Shown here: in pieces, positions 1-8,377 of the stretch
Layout: each line of letters opens with the position of its first letter
Numbering within the stretch: the stretch's first letter is position 1
Origin: Palsa-870 sp039935415
Lineage (GTDB): Bacteria; Chloroflexota; Dormibacteria; Dormibacterales; Dormibacteraceae
Direction: 5' to 3'
Length of the DNA: 64,000 nt
Assembly (NCBI GenBank): GCA_039935415.1
Contig: JBDTKH010000040.1
Location: 1-64,000, forward strand
Position numbers and translations under genes: made by a program
The notes under the pieces: generated by a model
Told to the model about the DNA's origin: nothing
What the model saw: the letters and a program-made list of their open reading frames with translations, nothing else
Databases searched by the model: none

Positions 1-375
1 TCGAGGTCGAGACGACCGAGCAGCGACGGCTCAAGGGCCGACTCCGATTCGCATGTCTGCCCGCACCCTGGACCTTCGAGAATTTCGACTTCGACGCACA
101 GCCATCGCTCGACCGCCGATTCATCGACGACCTCGCGACTCTGCGATTCATCGAAGAGGCCGGCAACGTGCTCTTCATTGGACCACCTGGCGTCGGCAAG
201 ACACACCTCGCGCTCGCTCTTGCAAACAAGGCGGTGCACTCCGGCTACCGCGTCTACTACACCACCGCCGCTGACCTCGCCGCTCGCTGTCATCGCGCCG
301 CGCTCGAGGGTCGGTGGGACAGCGTCATGCGCTTCTACGGTCAGCCCAGCCTGCTCGTCATCGATGAGGTCGGCT
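1..375 (+). CDS. istB: IstB helper ATPase, exon 1 (5' partial)
   Basis: Reading in the frame of position 3, the window opens inside istB. IstB is the AAA+ ATPase that assists the IstA transposase of IS21 elements. The Walker A motif GPPGVGKTH is encoded around 180-206, and the Walker B region reads LLVIDEVG just before position 375. The frame is then lost at the intron boundary, where GTGCG, a group II intron 5' consensus, begins at 376. The Tyr codon is split: T at 375 joins AC at 2604, giving DEVGYLPL, the normal IstB Walker B context. The N-terminus lies outside the window. Confidence 0.85.
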
Positions 376-922
376 GTGCGCCGCGAGGCGCCGCATATCC
401 GCGCGGGTTGAGAAGCCCGCCGCCGGTCGTCGCAGCGACCGGTTGAAGCAGGGGGCAGGTCAAACCCCGAGTCGGGGGCGAGGCTGGGAGCAGCCCTGAC
501 AACGTAGGGATGGACCGGCACTACCGGACGGTTCGTGCCCGCAAGCAATGACGGAGAGGTGTAAGGAAACTGAATCAGCGGATGAGACCCCGTGAGTCGT
601 CAACGGCCCGGCAAACCCGGTGGATGGGCCGTGCCGCGGTGCTAGAGGTCGCCGAAACCGATGGCTCCTCTTCTCCCGGCGCTCGCAACCTATGGGCGTC
701 AGGAGGCCATGACCAAAACTGCGATCTGCGGTCAGGGCGATGCCGCCGGGGTATAGCTGGACACCCGTCCCGTCGAGCGGATATCGGTGAACGCGGGAAG
801 CGACACGGCGTTGCCCACCCCGACCGGCTGCCAGCCGGTCGGCGGGCAGGTGCGACGTCCGCCGAAGGCGCTGTGTCGTGGCGGAGCCGCCGTAGTACTC
901 CGAGGTTGGGAAAGCCAACCAC

Positions 923-2497
923 ATGGGGAAGGGCGGCAGCGTGACAAGCAGTACTGCTGGTGAGAGGAGTTCGACGCCGAATGGCGACGCTCCGTGGCCG
1001 AGTCTCGATGAGGCAAAGTCGCGGGTACTTGAACATCAGCTCAAGCTGCATCGTTGGGCGAGTGTCGAACCGGAGCGCCGGTTCGACGACCTATTCAACT
1101 TGGTCTGCGACCGGGCAACGCTGCTTGTGGCCTGGGAGCAGGTAGCCAGCAATCGGGGCGCACGGACGGCCGGAGTAGACGCGGAAACGCGCTTCGCCGT
1201 CGAACGCCGCGGAGTGCAGCCGTTCTTGGAGGAAATCCGTACCTCCTTGCGGGCGGCGAACTTCATGCCCATGCCGGTGCGGGAGGTGACGATTCCGAAG
1301 AAAGGCGGCAAGGTCCGCCGTCTGGGGATTCCGACCCTTCGAGACCGGGTGGTGCAGATGGCGCTCAAGCTCGTCCTGGAGCCGGTCTTCGAGACGGATT
1401 TCTACCCATCGTCGTATGGATACCGTCCGGGACGGCGAGCCCAGGATGCCATCGCCGAGATCCATCATTTCACGGCCAGCCCGTCGCACTACGAGTGGGT
1501 CATCGAGGGCGACATTAAGGGCTGTTTCGACAACGTCGATCACCAAATCCTGATGGGACTGGTGAGAGAACGGGTGGTTGACCGTAAGGTTATCCGTCTG
1601 ATCCGTGCGTTTCTGCGTGCGGGCGTGGTCGGCCAACACGGTGGCTTTGCAGCAAGCCTCACGGGCACGCCGCAAGGCGGGATCATTTCTCCGCTTCTCG
1701 CAAACATCTATCTGTCTGTCCTAGATCGGCACTACGCGCAGATCTGGGCGGACTGGGGTCCGGCCTGGCGGCGTCAACAACGCCGACGGAAAGGGCTTCC
1801 GACATTTCGCCTGGTGCGCTATGCCGATGACTTTGTCATCCTCGTTAAGGGGACACAAGCTGACGCGGAGGCAATCCGAGAAGAGGTCGGTCGGGTGCTG
1901 GCGGAGCGGTTGAAGATGATTCTCTCGGTGGAGAAGACTCTGGTTACGCATATCGACGGCGGCTTCGACTTCCTTGGCTTCCGCATCCAGCGGAAGAAGG
2001 GAGCGGGCAATCGTTCGGTGGTGCTCACCTTTCCGTCCAAGGCTTCCTTGGCGGCGGTGATGCACAAGCTCAAGGAGGCCACAAGGCGCGGAACAACGTC
2101 CCTCCGGCTGCAAGATGTGCTGAGGGTGGTCAACCCCATTCTTCGTGGATGGGCGGCCTACTTCCGCTACGGCGTCTCCAAGAAGACATTCGCTTACCTC
2201 GGCTGGTATGCCTGGTGGCGGCTTGTCGGATGGATTCGCCGCAAGCATCCCAAGCTCGGTTGGAAGCAAGTGCGTCGTCGCTACTACGGAGCGGAGCGCA
2301 TAAGCGAAGCGGGGTTCACGCTCTACAACCCGGCGAAGATGCAGGTCGAACGCTACCGCTACCGCGGAGAGCAGATCGGCACGCCATACAACGTTGATCA
2401 GGTCGTGTCCGGCGGAAAGCGTTTCCGTCGTACCGGCCACGATGATGTGGCCTTCGTCGGCAAGGTCTCTGAATTGGTCAGCTCGGTTTTGACGTGA
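923..2497 (+). CDS. ltrA: Group II intron reverse transcriptase/maturase
   Basis: This 524-residue protein reverse-transcribes the spliced intron and helps it fold and splice. Visible RT motifs are IPKKGGKVRRLGIP (about 124-137), the first metal-binding aspartate in DIKGCFD (197-203), GTPQGGIISPLLANI (248-262) and the catalytic YADD (300-303). The C-terminal part, about 380-470, matches the maturase domain X region, with LRGWAAYFRYG. No HNH endonuclease motif is seen at the end, so mobility may rely on DNA replication forks or single strands. The ATG at 923 has no strong ribosome site, as is common for intron ORFs. The symbol ltrA is used in the generic sense. Confidence 0.93.
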   Translation: MGKGGSVTSSTAGERSSTPNGDAPWPSLDEAKSRVLEHQLKLHRWASVEPERRFDDLFNLVCDRATLLVAWEQVASNRGARTAGVDAETRFAVERRGVQPFLEEIRTSLRAANFMPMPVREVTIPKKGGKVRRLGIPTLRDRVVQMALKLVLEPVFETDFYPSSYGYRPGRRAQDAIAEIHHFTASPSHYEWVIEGDIKGCFDNVDHQILMGLVRERVVDRKVIRLIRAFLRAGVVGQHGGFAASLTGTPQGGIISPLLANIYLSVLDRHYAQIWADWGPAWRRQQRRRKGLPTFRLVRYADDFVILVKGTQADAEAIREEVGRVLAERLKMILSVEKTLVTHIDGGFDFLGFRIQRKKGAGNRSVVLTFPSKASLAAVMHKLKEATRRGTTSLRLQDVLRVVNPILRGWAAYFRYGVSKKTFAYLGWYAWWRLVGWIRRKHPKLGWKQVRRRYYGAERISEAGFTLYNPAKMQVERYRYRGEQIGTPYNVDQVVSGGKRFRRTGHDDVAFVGKVSELVSSVLT

Positions 2498-2506
2498 TCA
2501 CGTGGA

Positions 2507-2540
2507 GAGCCGGATGCGCCGGAACGTGCACGTCCGGTTC
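2507..2540 (+). ncRNA. Group II intron domain V catalytic hairpin
   Basis: The 34-nt element starts GAGCCGGATGC and ends ACGTCCGGTTC, which pair as a long helix with an internal bulge. It carries the AGC catalytic triad at the 5' side. Its length and its position 10 nt after the maturase stop codon are those of canonical domain V. Confidence 0.85.
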
Positions 2541-2603
2541 GGCGGGCGGGGGTGGAAAGACCTGTCGCTGAGAAGCGGCAAGGCGTTCCACCCTCGACCC
2601 AAC

Positions 2604-2872
2604 ACCTCCCGCTCGCGGGCGAGGCTGCCGCCGCATTGTTCCAGGTGGTGACGCGCCGCTACCTCAAGAACTCCATCGTCATGACCACCAACCGGTCGAT
2701 TGCGATGTGGGGCGCCATGTTCGACGACCCGATGGCTGCGGCCGCAATGCTGGACCGTCTGCTGCATCGCTCGGCGGTGCTCCAGATGGAAGGTGAGTCC
2801 TACCGCATGCGCGCCCACAGGGCGCGCGTCGAGAACATGCGCAAGGGGGTGATTGCCGGCACCAAGGCCTAA
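2604..2872 (+). CDS. istB: IstB helper ATPase, exon 2
   Basis: Downstream of the intron the IstB sequence resumes as LPLAGEAAAALFQVV, followed by RRYLKNSIVMTTNRS (sensor 1 region) and MLDRLLHRSAVL, both typical of IstB C-terminal halves. It ends with TAA at 2870-2872. Joined to bases 3-375 it gives 213 codons of a roughly 250-residue family, the remainder lying outside the window. Without splicing this part has no natural start, so a functional ATPase depends on intron removal. Confidence 0.87.
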
Positions 2873-2900
2873 GATGTCAGCCCGGAGCCGGGCCGCTCAC

Positions 2901-2943
2901 CTGGGGAATTTCGATGATCGACCCTGGGGAATTTCGGAGATCG
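2901..2943 (+). repeat. Paired 20-bp repeats at IS21 right end
   Basis: The sequence CTGGGGAATTTCGATGATCG at 2901-2920 recurs at 2924-2943 with 18 of 20 matches, spaced by 3 bp. Tandem copies of such a motif inside the ends are a known IS21-family feature, thought to be transposase binding sites. The assignment to this element is by position. Confidence 0.65.
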
Positions 2944-2994
2944 CCATCAGTGGCCGCTGGCCTGTGCACAATGTCTTGCAACAGGTGTCCTCGA

Positions 2995-3011
2995 TGTCCT
3001 GAGACAGGACA
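2995..3011 (+). repeat. Terminal palindrome of the IS21-like element
   Basis: TGTCCTG (2995-3001) and CAGGACA (3005-3011) form a perfect 7-bp inverted repeat around a 3-nt loop. A related partial copy, TGTCTTGCAACAGG, lies just upstream. I take the final ACA as the element terminus. It is one base from the tRNA CCA end. Confidence 0.5.
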
Positions 3012-3012
3012 T

Positions 3013-3088
3013 TGGTGGACCCGAGGGGATTCGAACCCCTGACCTTCTGACTGCCAGTCAGACGCGCTCCCAACTGCGCCACGGGCCC
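3013..3088 (-). tRNA. tRNA-Ala(GGC)
   Basis: Reading the minus strand from 3088 gives a full cloverleaf of 76 nt including encoded CCA. The acceptor GGGCCCG pairs with CGGGTCC, leaving a G3-U70 wobble, the alanine identity element. The anticodon stem is TCTGA/TCAGA around loop CTGGCAG, so the anticodon is GGC. The T-arm loop is TTCGAAT. The IS21-like end lies directly on its 3' side. Confidence 0.95.
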
Positions 3089-3175
3089 ATGAGCCGGTCG
3101 AGTAGTTGATGATACCGCCCGCCTCCGAGCCTTCCGACTCCGCCGCTCGGCCGCCGCTACCATCTTCCATCGGGG

Positions 3176-3848
3176 ATGCAGACTCGCGAAATCGAGCGCG
3201 ACGAGCTGAAAGACGGTGGCTATCTGGCTGCCCCGGACGGCGCCAGTCCGCACCCCGGCGTGGTCGTGATCCACGAGGCGTATGGATTGAACGACAACAT
3301 CAAAGACGTCGCCCGTCGCTCGCGGACGCTGGCTATGTCGCGCTTGCGGTCGATCTCTTTGGTGACCGCAACCGGGCCGTCTGCATGACGCGCTTCATGG
3401 CCGGCATGCTCCTCAGCTCAGTGAACCGTTACGGCATCAGCGACCTGAAGACCGCGCTCACGCTGCTCGCCAAGAATCCGGACGTAGACGCCGCGCGGAG
3501 GGGAGCCATCGGTTTCTGCATGGGCGGAGGGTTCGCCATCGCCTGGGCATGCACCGACTCCCGGCTCAAGACGATCGCTCCGTTCTACGCCGCCAACCCG
3601 CGGCCTCTCGACGTCGTGAGCCGCCTGTGCCCGGTGGTCGGCTCATATCCGGAAAAGGGCTTCACCGCCGGTGCCGGCCGCACCCTAGAAAGGACTCTCG
3701 AGAAGCACGACATCAAGGTCTTCCCCGACGCCCACCATTCGTTCTTCAACGACGCGGGCCGCAGCTACAACAAAGCGGCGGCCGAGGACGCGTGGGCGCG
3801 CGTCCTCAATTCTTCGGTGAGCAGCTGGGCGCACCGAAACCGGTTTAG
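3176..3848 (+). pseudogene. Dienelactone hydrolase family, frameshifted
   Basis: Dienelactone hydrolases are alpha/beta-fold enzymes using a Cys-Asp-His triad. The start at 3176 encodes HPGVVVIHEAYGLNDNIKDVARR. The frame is then lost near 3325, where LADAGYVALAVDLFGDRN continues one base out of frame. The middle holds the nucleophile region GFCMGGGFAIAW, and later DAHHSFFND holds the catalytic His. A second shift near 3810 moves the natural C-terminus FFGEQLGAPKPV to another frame, ending at TAG 3846-3848. The usual acid-residue segment, GSYxEKDF-like, reads GSYPEKGF, so the catalytic Asp also appears lost. Two shifts plus a lost residue favour true decay over sequencing error. Confidence 0.75.
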
Positions 3849-3851
3849 CGG

Positions 3852-5069
3852 CTAGCGACGCCACCGTCGGCCGTTGCGGCTCGCGCTCGAGCTGGATCGG
3901 GTTCGCGGCGCAGCCGCCGTCGCGTGCGCTTTCATCGGCCGTCCCTCGCGGTAGTTCCAGGTGCCCTCATCGAGCAACCGGTTGGTGTCGAGCTCGCGGA
4001 TGACGGGAGCTCCCTGCCGGCTGAGCTTGATCCAGGCGGGCTCGTCCTCTGGTGTGACGAACGTCAGCGCGCGCCCTGTCTCCCCCATGCGTGCCGTGCG
4101 GCCAACGCGGTGCGTCAGCCACTGCGCCGAGTCCGGCAGCTCGAAGTTCACGACCAGCCCGACGCTGTCCACGTCGATGCCTCGCGCCGCCACGTTGGTC
4201 GCGACGAGGATCTGGCTGCGCCCCTCGCGGAACGCATCCATCGCGCGGTCGCGGATCGACTGCGACAGGTCGCCCTGCAGCTCGACCGAGTTGTGCCCCA
4301 TCTGGCGGAGGCTCTTGTTCAGCTTCTTGACGCCGTGCTTAGTGCGGCCGAAAACGATCGCGCTTCCCGAGTGCCGCCGGAGCAGCCTGCTCAAGGTCTG
4401 CAGCTTGAGGTCGCGCTCGACCCGCAGCATGCCATGCTCGAGCAGCTCGGCGTGGTCGTTGGCGATCCTGACCTGCACCGGGTCGTGGGTGTGCTTCTCG
4501 ACCATGTTGGTCACCCAGCTCGGCATAGTCGCCGAGGCGAGCACGGTCTGTGGCTCGTAAGTGAGGCCGAGGATGCGCTCGACCGACGGCGCGAACCCGG
4601 CGTCCAGCATCTCGTCCGCCTCGTCCAGCACGAGGTACTCGACGCGAGACAGCGACAGCAGGCCCTGCCCGAGCATGTCGAGGATGCGTCCTGGCGTGCC
4701 GACCACCACGTCAACACCGCGCCGAAGCGCGAGCCGCTGCGTTGCGTAGCCGACGCCCCCGTAGAGGACGGTCGAGCGTATGTCGGTCGACAGGGAGCGT
4801 AGGACCTTTTCGACCTGCAGCGCCAGCTCGCGCGTCGGCGTGACGATGAGGGCCTTGGGCCCGGCGCCGCCGCGATGCAGGCGCTCGATCATCGGTATGA
4901 GGAAGGCAAGCGTTTTTCCGGATCCGGTCTGCGCCTCCATGACGACGTCGCGGCCGGCAAGAAGCGCGGGGATGGCTTCAGCCTGGACCTGGACCGGCTC
5001 CGTGATGCCCTGTGCGGAAAGGGCGGCGAGTATGCGCGGGCTTACGCCCGCATCTGCGAATGCTGACAA
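3852..5069 (-). CDS. DEAD-box ATP-dependent RNA helicase
   Basis: A 405-residue RNA helicase likely acting in ribosome assembly or mRNA turnover. Both RecA-like domains are complete. The Q-motif region is PVQVQAEAIPALL. Motif I is QTGSGKT, Ia is PTRELALQ, II is DEAD and III is SAT. In the second domain are VATNVAARGIDV (V) and HRVGRTARMG (VI). The open frame extends upstream to 5447, but that part is low-complexity and overlaps the next gene. I chose the TTG at 5069 because GGAG lies a few bases upstream and the protein then begins at the expected Q-motif distance. A short basic tail ends RNGRRWRR. It is divergent from the NmrA-like gene at 5242. Confidence 0.92.
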   Translation of the reverse strand: MSAFADAGVSPRILAALSAQGITEPVQVQAEAIPALLAGRDVVMEAQTGSGKTLAFLIPMIERLHRGGAGPKALIVTPTRELALQVEKVLRSLSTDIRSTVLYGGVGYATQRLALRRGVDVVVGTPGRILDMLGQGLLSLSRVEYLVLDEADEMLDAGFAPSVERILGLTYEPQTVLASATMPSWVTNMVEKHTHDPVQVRIANDHAELLEHGMLRVERDLKLQTLSRLLRRHSGSAIVFGRTKHGVKKLNKSLRQMGHNSVELQGDLSQSIRDRAMDAFREGRSQILVATNVAARGIDVDSVGLVVNFELPDSAQWLTHRVGRTARMGETGRALTFVTPEDEPAWIKLSRQGAPVIRELDTNRLLDEGTWNYREGRPMKAHATAAAPRTRSSSSASRNGRRWRR

Positions 5070-5241
5070 CGGTATCTCCTGATCCTCTCCGGGTTCGTAT
5101 TTGTAAGCGCGACGATCAGGACACCGACAAGTTGACGGCGGGAGAGGACCCGAGCGGAGCGGGCCGGCAGATGCCGGCCGAGGTACCCAGTGTACGAGTT
5201 CGGCCGCCAGAACGTCGTTGCTAGCAGGATGATCTCGCGAG

Positions 5242-6012
5242 ATGAACATCCTGGTCACCGGCGGCACGGGCGCGCTGGGCCGTCCGCTCGTCGCCCTACT
5301 GCGAGACTCGGGACACCGGCCGCAGATCCTCACCCGCAATCCGCAAGGCCACGACGACGCGGTGCAGGGCGACCTGACGACCGGGGCCGGCCTGGAGAGA
5401 GCGGTCGCCGGGATGGACGCCATAATCCACGCGGCGTCGGCCACCACTCAACCGACGAAGGGCCGGTCGACGGACATAGTGGGGACCCGGCGGTTGCTGG
5501 CCATGGCGCGGGAGGCGCGTGTGCGCCACGTCGTCTACGTTTCGATCGTCGGTATGGAGGGCGTCCCCTACCCGTACTTCAAGACCAAGCTCGCCGCGGA
5601 GGCCGTCGTGCGCGAGAACATCGTTCCGTGGTCGATCCTACGCGCGACCCAGTTCCATCCTCTGATGGAGTTCTTTCTCGGTACTTTCTCGAAGCTGCCA
5701 CTCATCGCGACCATCCCGTACCGGTGGCAGTTCCAACCCGTGGACACGCTTGACGTGGCCGCACGGCTCGTCGAGGTGGTCACCAATGAGCCCGCGGGGC
5801 TGTTGCCTGATTTCGGCGGCCCCGAGGTTCGCGACTTCAAGAGCCTCGCGCAGTCGTGGCTCGCGGCCCACGAGAAGAAACAACGGCTCGTGAATCTGCC
5901 TCTACCCTTCAAGTTCAGCCGCCAACTTGCTGAGGGCCGGCTCACATGCCCAGACCACAAGGAGGGCAAGATCACCTTCGAGCAATACCTGGAAAGGAAG
6001 TACTCGACATGA
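5242..6012 (+). CDS. NAD(P)-binding NmrA/SDR-like protein
   Basis: A 256-residue atypical short-chain dehydrogenase. The N-terminal TGGTGALGRPLV is the glycine-rich NAD(P)-binding loop. VRHVVYVSIVGMEGVPYPYFKTKLAAE contains the Ser and the YxxxK-like FKTK region, as in NmrA-like and NDUFA9-like proteins. The substrate is not evident. The stop TGA at 6010-6012 overlaps the ATG of the next gene (ATGA), so the two are translationally coupled. Confidence 0.85.
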   Translation: MNILVTGGTGALGRPLVALLRDSGHRPQILTRNPQGHDDAVQGDLTTGAGLERAVAGMDAIIHAASATTQPTKGRSTDIVGTRRLLAMAREARVRHVVYVSIVGMEGVPYPYFKTKLAAEAVVRENIVPWSILRATQFHPLMEFFLGTFSKLPLIATIPYRWQFQPVDTLDVAARLVEVVTNEPAGLLPDFGGPEVRDFKSLAQSWLAAHEKKQRLVNLPLPFKFSRQLAEGRLTCPDHKEGKITFEQYLERKYST

Positions 6013-6491
6013 GCCGCCTGGTCGAGCGCTACGGAATGACGGGCGGAGCGGCGATCACGAGCGCGATCTGGGCTGTGCCGATGGCGGCTTGGGCTGGCTC
6101 GTCGGACCTCTCGCCCATCGACAAGACCGCGTACCCATGGATCGCGCTCGGCGTCGGCATCGCGATGTTCGCGGTCTGGCTTTTCCTGCTCACCCGGATC
6201 AGCCGGATTGCGGTCACCCCCCGCCAGCGCCGCTTCGACCTGGCCCAGTTGTCGCGCTCGGAGAAGCGATGGACGCTGGCGACGGTGGCCTTCGGCGCGG
6301 GCCTCATCGCCTGGCTCAACGCCGCCGCCACCGTCGATTGGGGACCTCTCGGCACAGCGATCGGCGCGGGCGAGGCCGGGCCGATCATTTTCGCCGTGCT
6401 GCTGGCCGCGTTCCTGATTGTGATGGTCGCCGGCATCTGGATCAGCTGGCGCAAGGAGAGCGGCGCTTTCGCTCGACGCACCGGCCGTTGA
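6009..6491 (+). CDS. Small integral membrane protein
   Basis: A 160-residue protein with about four hydrophobic segments: around residues 8-26, 38-60, 84-104 and 115-140. A loop rich in Arg lies after the second segment (TPRQRRFDLAQLSRSEKR). I do not recognise the family. The ATG at 6009 overlaps the upstream stop. The following methyltransferase begins over its own stop codon (TTGA), so the three genes from 5242 look like one operon. Confidence 0.75.
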   Translation: MSRLVERYGMTGGAAITSAIWAVPMAAWAGSSDLSPIDKTAYPWIALGVGIAMFAVWLFLLTRISRIAVTPRQRRFDLAQLSRSEKRWTLATVAFGAGLIAWLNAAATVDWGPLGTAIGAGEAGPIIFAVLLAAFLIVMVAGIWISWRKESGAFARRTGR

Positions 6492-7075
6492 GCGCCGTCT
6501 ACAGGCTCATGTACCTGCTCGGTTTCACGCCCTGGGACGGCGTCCTTCCAGACGAGCTGCGAGATCTGATCGAGGGACCGAACGCCCTGCCGCCCGGACG
6601 TGCCCTGGACCTGGGCTGCGGCAAAGGCGGCAAGTCCATCTACATGGCCGGCCACGGCTGGCAGGTGACCGGGATCGAGAATGTCGCTCGCGCGCTTGCA
6701 GACGCGCGCAAGCGCGCCGAGGCGGCAAACGTCGCCATCGACTTCCGGCGTGGCGACGTGACCAACCTTTCAGACCTGAGCCTCGAGCCCGGCTACGCCC
6801 TGATGCTCGACTTCGGCTGCTACCACGGTCTGCGGCCCGCTCAGCGCGACGCCTATGCGAATGGGGTGACCGCACTCGCATCCCACGGAGCCACCCTCCT
6901 GATGATGGCGTTCACGCGAGCCGTCCCTCCGATCCCGGCCGGCGTCAGCGAATCCGAGCTCATGGCCCGTTTCGGTCCCTCGTGGGAGATGGCCTGGTCG
7001 CATCCGGACCGGGCCGCCGGGACTTCGGCCATGAGACGGGCCGCAGCCGGCTGGTTCTGCCTCACGCGGCACTAG
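6488..7075 (+). CDS. Class I SAM-dependent methyltransferase
   Basis: A 195-residue methyltransferase. ALDLGCGKGGKSIYMA is the SAM-binding motif I, DFRRGDVTNL the motif II region and ALMLDFGCYHGL a post-II motif. The start is TTG 6488, overlapping the upstream stop, or ATG 6509; I prefer the first because the protein then opens SAVYRLMYLLGFTPWDG, a usual start for this group. The substrate is unknown. It is the last gene of the operon from 5242. Confidence 0.82.
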   Translation: MSAVYRLMYLLGFTPWDGVLPDELRDLIEGPNALPPGRALDLGCGKGGKSIYMAGHGWQVTGIENVARALADARKRAEAANVAIDFRRGDVTNLSDLSLEPGYALMLDFGCYHGLRPAQRDAYANGVTALASHGATLLMMAFTRAVPPIPAGVSESELMARFGPSWEMAWSHPDRAAGTSAMRRAAAGWFCLTRH

Positions 7076-7102
7076 TCCGACGCTTCGTAGGGGCTCCCTG
7101 GA

Positions 7103-7126
7103 ATACTTGCTTGCGCAAGCAAGTAT
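7103..7126. promoter_or_regulatory. 24-bp perfect palindrome upstream of yceI
   Basis: ATACTTGCTTGC is followed directly by its exact reverse complement, giving a 24-bp palindrome that ends 38 bp before the yceI start. Length and symmetry fit a MarR-type dimer site. A marR gene follows yceI, so it is the likely ligand. The binding is inferred. Confidence 0.7.
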
Positions 7127-7164
7127 CTATCTGTATTAAATTCACCTTTCCCAGGAGGAAATCA

Positions 7165-7716
7165 ATGGTCAGGTACGAAATAGATCAGCAGCACACCCAT
7201 CTCGGGTTCACGGCGAAGCATCTCGGTGTCTCCACAGTGCGTGGGCGTTTCAACGGGTTCGAGGGCTACTTCGAAAGCCCCGACGATGACTACACCAAGG
7301 CCCTCGGCGAGGTCAGGATCGACGTCGCCAGCCTCGAGTCCAGGAGCGACCAGCGCGACAACCACCTGCGCTCGGCCGACTTCTTCGACGTCGAGAAGCA
7401 CCCCTACATCACGTTCAAGCTCACCGGCATTGAGCCGATCGACGACGAGAACTTCCGCGCGAAGGGTGAGCTGACGGTCAAGGACGTCACCAAGCCCATC
7501 ACGCTCGACGCCACCATCGAGGGCCGCCTGCCCGACCCGTTTGGGGGCAAGGAGCGGCTCGGCATCACGGGGCGTGGACAGATGAACCGCATGGACTTCG
7601 GCCTCAACTGGGACGGAGTCGCGGGTGCGGTGCCGTTCGCGAGCCACACCATCAAGCTCGAGGTCGATGCCGAGATCGTCGTCAAGGCGGCCGAGCTGGC
7701 AGCCGAGGCGTCCTAA
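7165..7716 (+). CDS. YceI family lipid-binding protein
   Basis: A 183-residue YceI-domain protein, an extended lipocalin-like barrel that binds polyprenoid-type lipids. YEIDQQHTHLGFTAKHLGVSTVRGRF is the typical opening, and DNHLRSADFFDVEKHPYITF the conserved middle. The ATG at 7165 follows AGGAGG (7153-7158), an ideal ribosome site. No signal peptide is present, so this copy is likely cytoplasmic. It is preceded by a 24-bp palindrome and followed by a marR gene, an arrangement that suggests repression relieved by a small ligand or stress. Confidence 0.92.
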   Translation: MVRYEIDQQHTHLGFTAKHLGVSTVRGRFNGFEGYFESPDDDYTKALGEVRIDVASLESRSDQRDNHLRSADFFDVEKHPYITFKLTGIEPIDDENFRAKGELTVKDVTKPITLDATIEGRLPDPFGGKERLGITGRGQMNRMDFGLNWDGVAGAVPFASHTIKLEVDAEIVVKAAELAAEAS

Positions 7717-7770
7717 AGGGGACACGTTCAGGGGGTCGGGAAATCCGGCTCCCCTTCGTCCTTAATCTAT

Positions 7771-8256
7771 ATGCGGTCCCAGTTGAATACGATTGCCCCA
7801 GTGGCGAAAACAGCCGAAAAGCACGAAAAGGTGAGCAGCGCCAAGGTGCTCCAGGTGTGGGAAGGCATCTCGCGGGCGCACGGGTCGATGACCGCCGCGC
7901 TCGAGAAGGACATGCTGCCCAACACAGGGATTCCGCTCGCCTGGTACGAGGTGCTCGCGCATCTCAAGCGCGCGCCTGAGTCGATGCTCAGGTTCCAGGA
8001 CCTCGCCCGCGTGGCGGGCATCACCGACAGCGGCGCCTCTCGCCGCGTGAACCAGATGATCACGGCCGGGCTGATCGACCGGCACACCTGCCCGACCGAC
8101 CGCCGCGGCGTGTACGCGCACCTGACCGACAAGGGACGGGCGGCATACGAGAAGGCGCACTCGGTCTTCGTGCGCAGCCTGGAGCGCCACCTCGGCAGCC
8201 TGCTGGAGCCGGGTGAGGCCGATGTCGTGCACGCCGCCCTCTCGCGGCTGAGCTAG
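7771..8256 (+). CDS. MarR family transcriptional regulator
   Basis: A 161-residue winged-helix repressor. LRFQDLARVAGITDSGASRRVNQMITAGLIDRH is the helix-turn-helix, and PTDRRGVYAHLTDKG the DxRG wing. No clear ribosome site precedes ATG 7771; GTG 7801 is an alternative. It probably controls yceI through the palindrome at 7103-7126 and perhaps itself, although no second copy of the palindrome is visible before it. Confidence 0.88.
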   Translation: MRSQLNTIAPVAKTAEKHEKVSSAKVLQVWEGISRAHGSMTAALEKDMLPNTGIPLAWYEVLAHLKRAPESMLRFQDLARVAGITDSGASRRVNQMITAGLIDRHTCPTDRRGVYAHLTDKGRAAYEKAHSVFVRSLERHLGSLLEPGEADVVHAALSRLS

Positions 8257-8377
8257 AAGGCCCCGCGCCCGAGAGGACATACCCCTGCGAGGGCCCTCCC
8301 AATCTTTGCCGTCCCTCCCCCGCCGGCCAACCGGACTTCAGCGTACGAAGACGGTCAAGCCCGCCTGTTAAGACGCG

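Larger units (their letters stand above)
376..2603 (+). mobile_element. Group II intron with maturase ORF, inserted in istB
   Basis: The boundaries come from three agreeing signals. The 5' end begins GTGCG at 376. The 3' end closes with AC at 2603. Excision rejoins istB in frame across a split Tyr codon. A reverse transcriptase ORF sits at 923-2497 in the expected domain IV position. The 34-nt domain V hairpin is at 2507-2540, and a domain VI-like stem (GGGTGGAA pairing with TTCCACCC) follows it. Bases 376-922 would be domains I-III and hold no gene. The length of 2228 bp is normal for a bacterial group II intron. The intron class was not determined. Confidence 0.88.
1..3011 (+). mobile_element. 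IS21-family element, right part, carrying a group II intron
   Basis: The segment begins inside istB, the IS21 helper ATPase gene; istA would lie upstream of the window. After istB come two near-identical 20-bp repeats (2901-2920 and 2924-2943) and then a short palindrome ending in ACA at 3011. Repeated transposase-binding sites and TG...CA termini are typical of IS21-family ends, so I place the right end at about 3011. It lies one base before the CCA end of the tRNA-Ala gene. The element is disrupted by the intron at 376-2603, but removing the intron restores istB. The exact terminus is an inference, because the left end is not visible. Confidence 0.7.

Noticed and set aside
2877..3274. Minus-strand ORFs across the tRNA-Ala gene
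   Set aside because: They read through the IS end, the tRNA and the hydrolase pseudogene and show no protein-like pattern.
5070..5447. N-terminal extension of the DEAD-box helicase
   Set aside because: It overlaps the divergent NmrA-like gene, is low in recognisable sequence and includes no ribosome site. TTG 5069 with GGAG is better.
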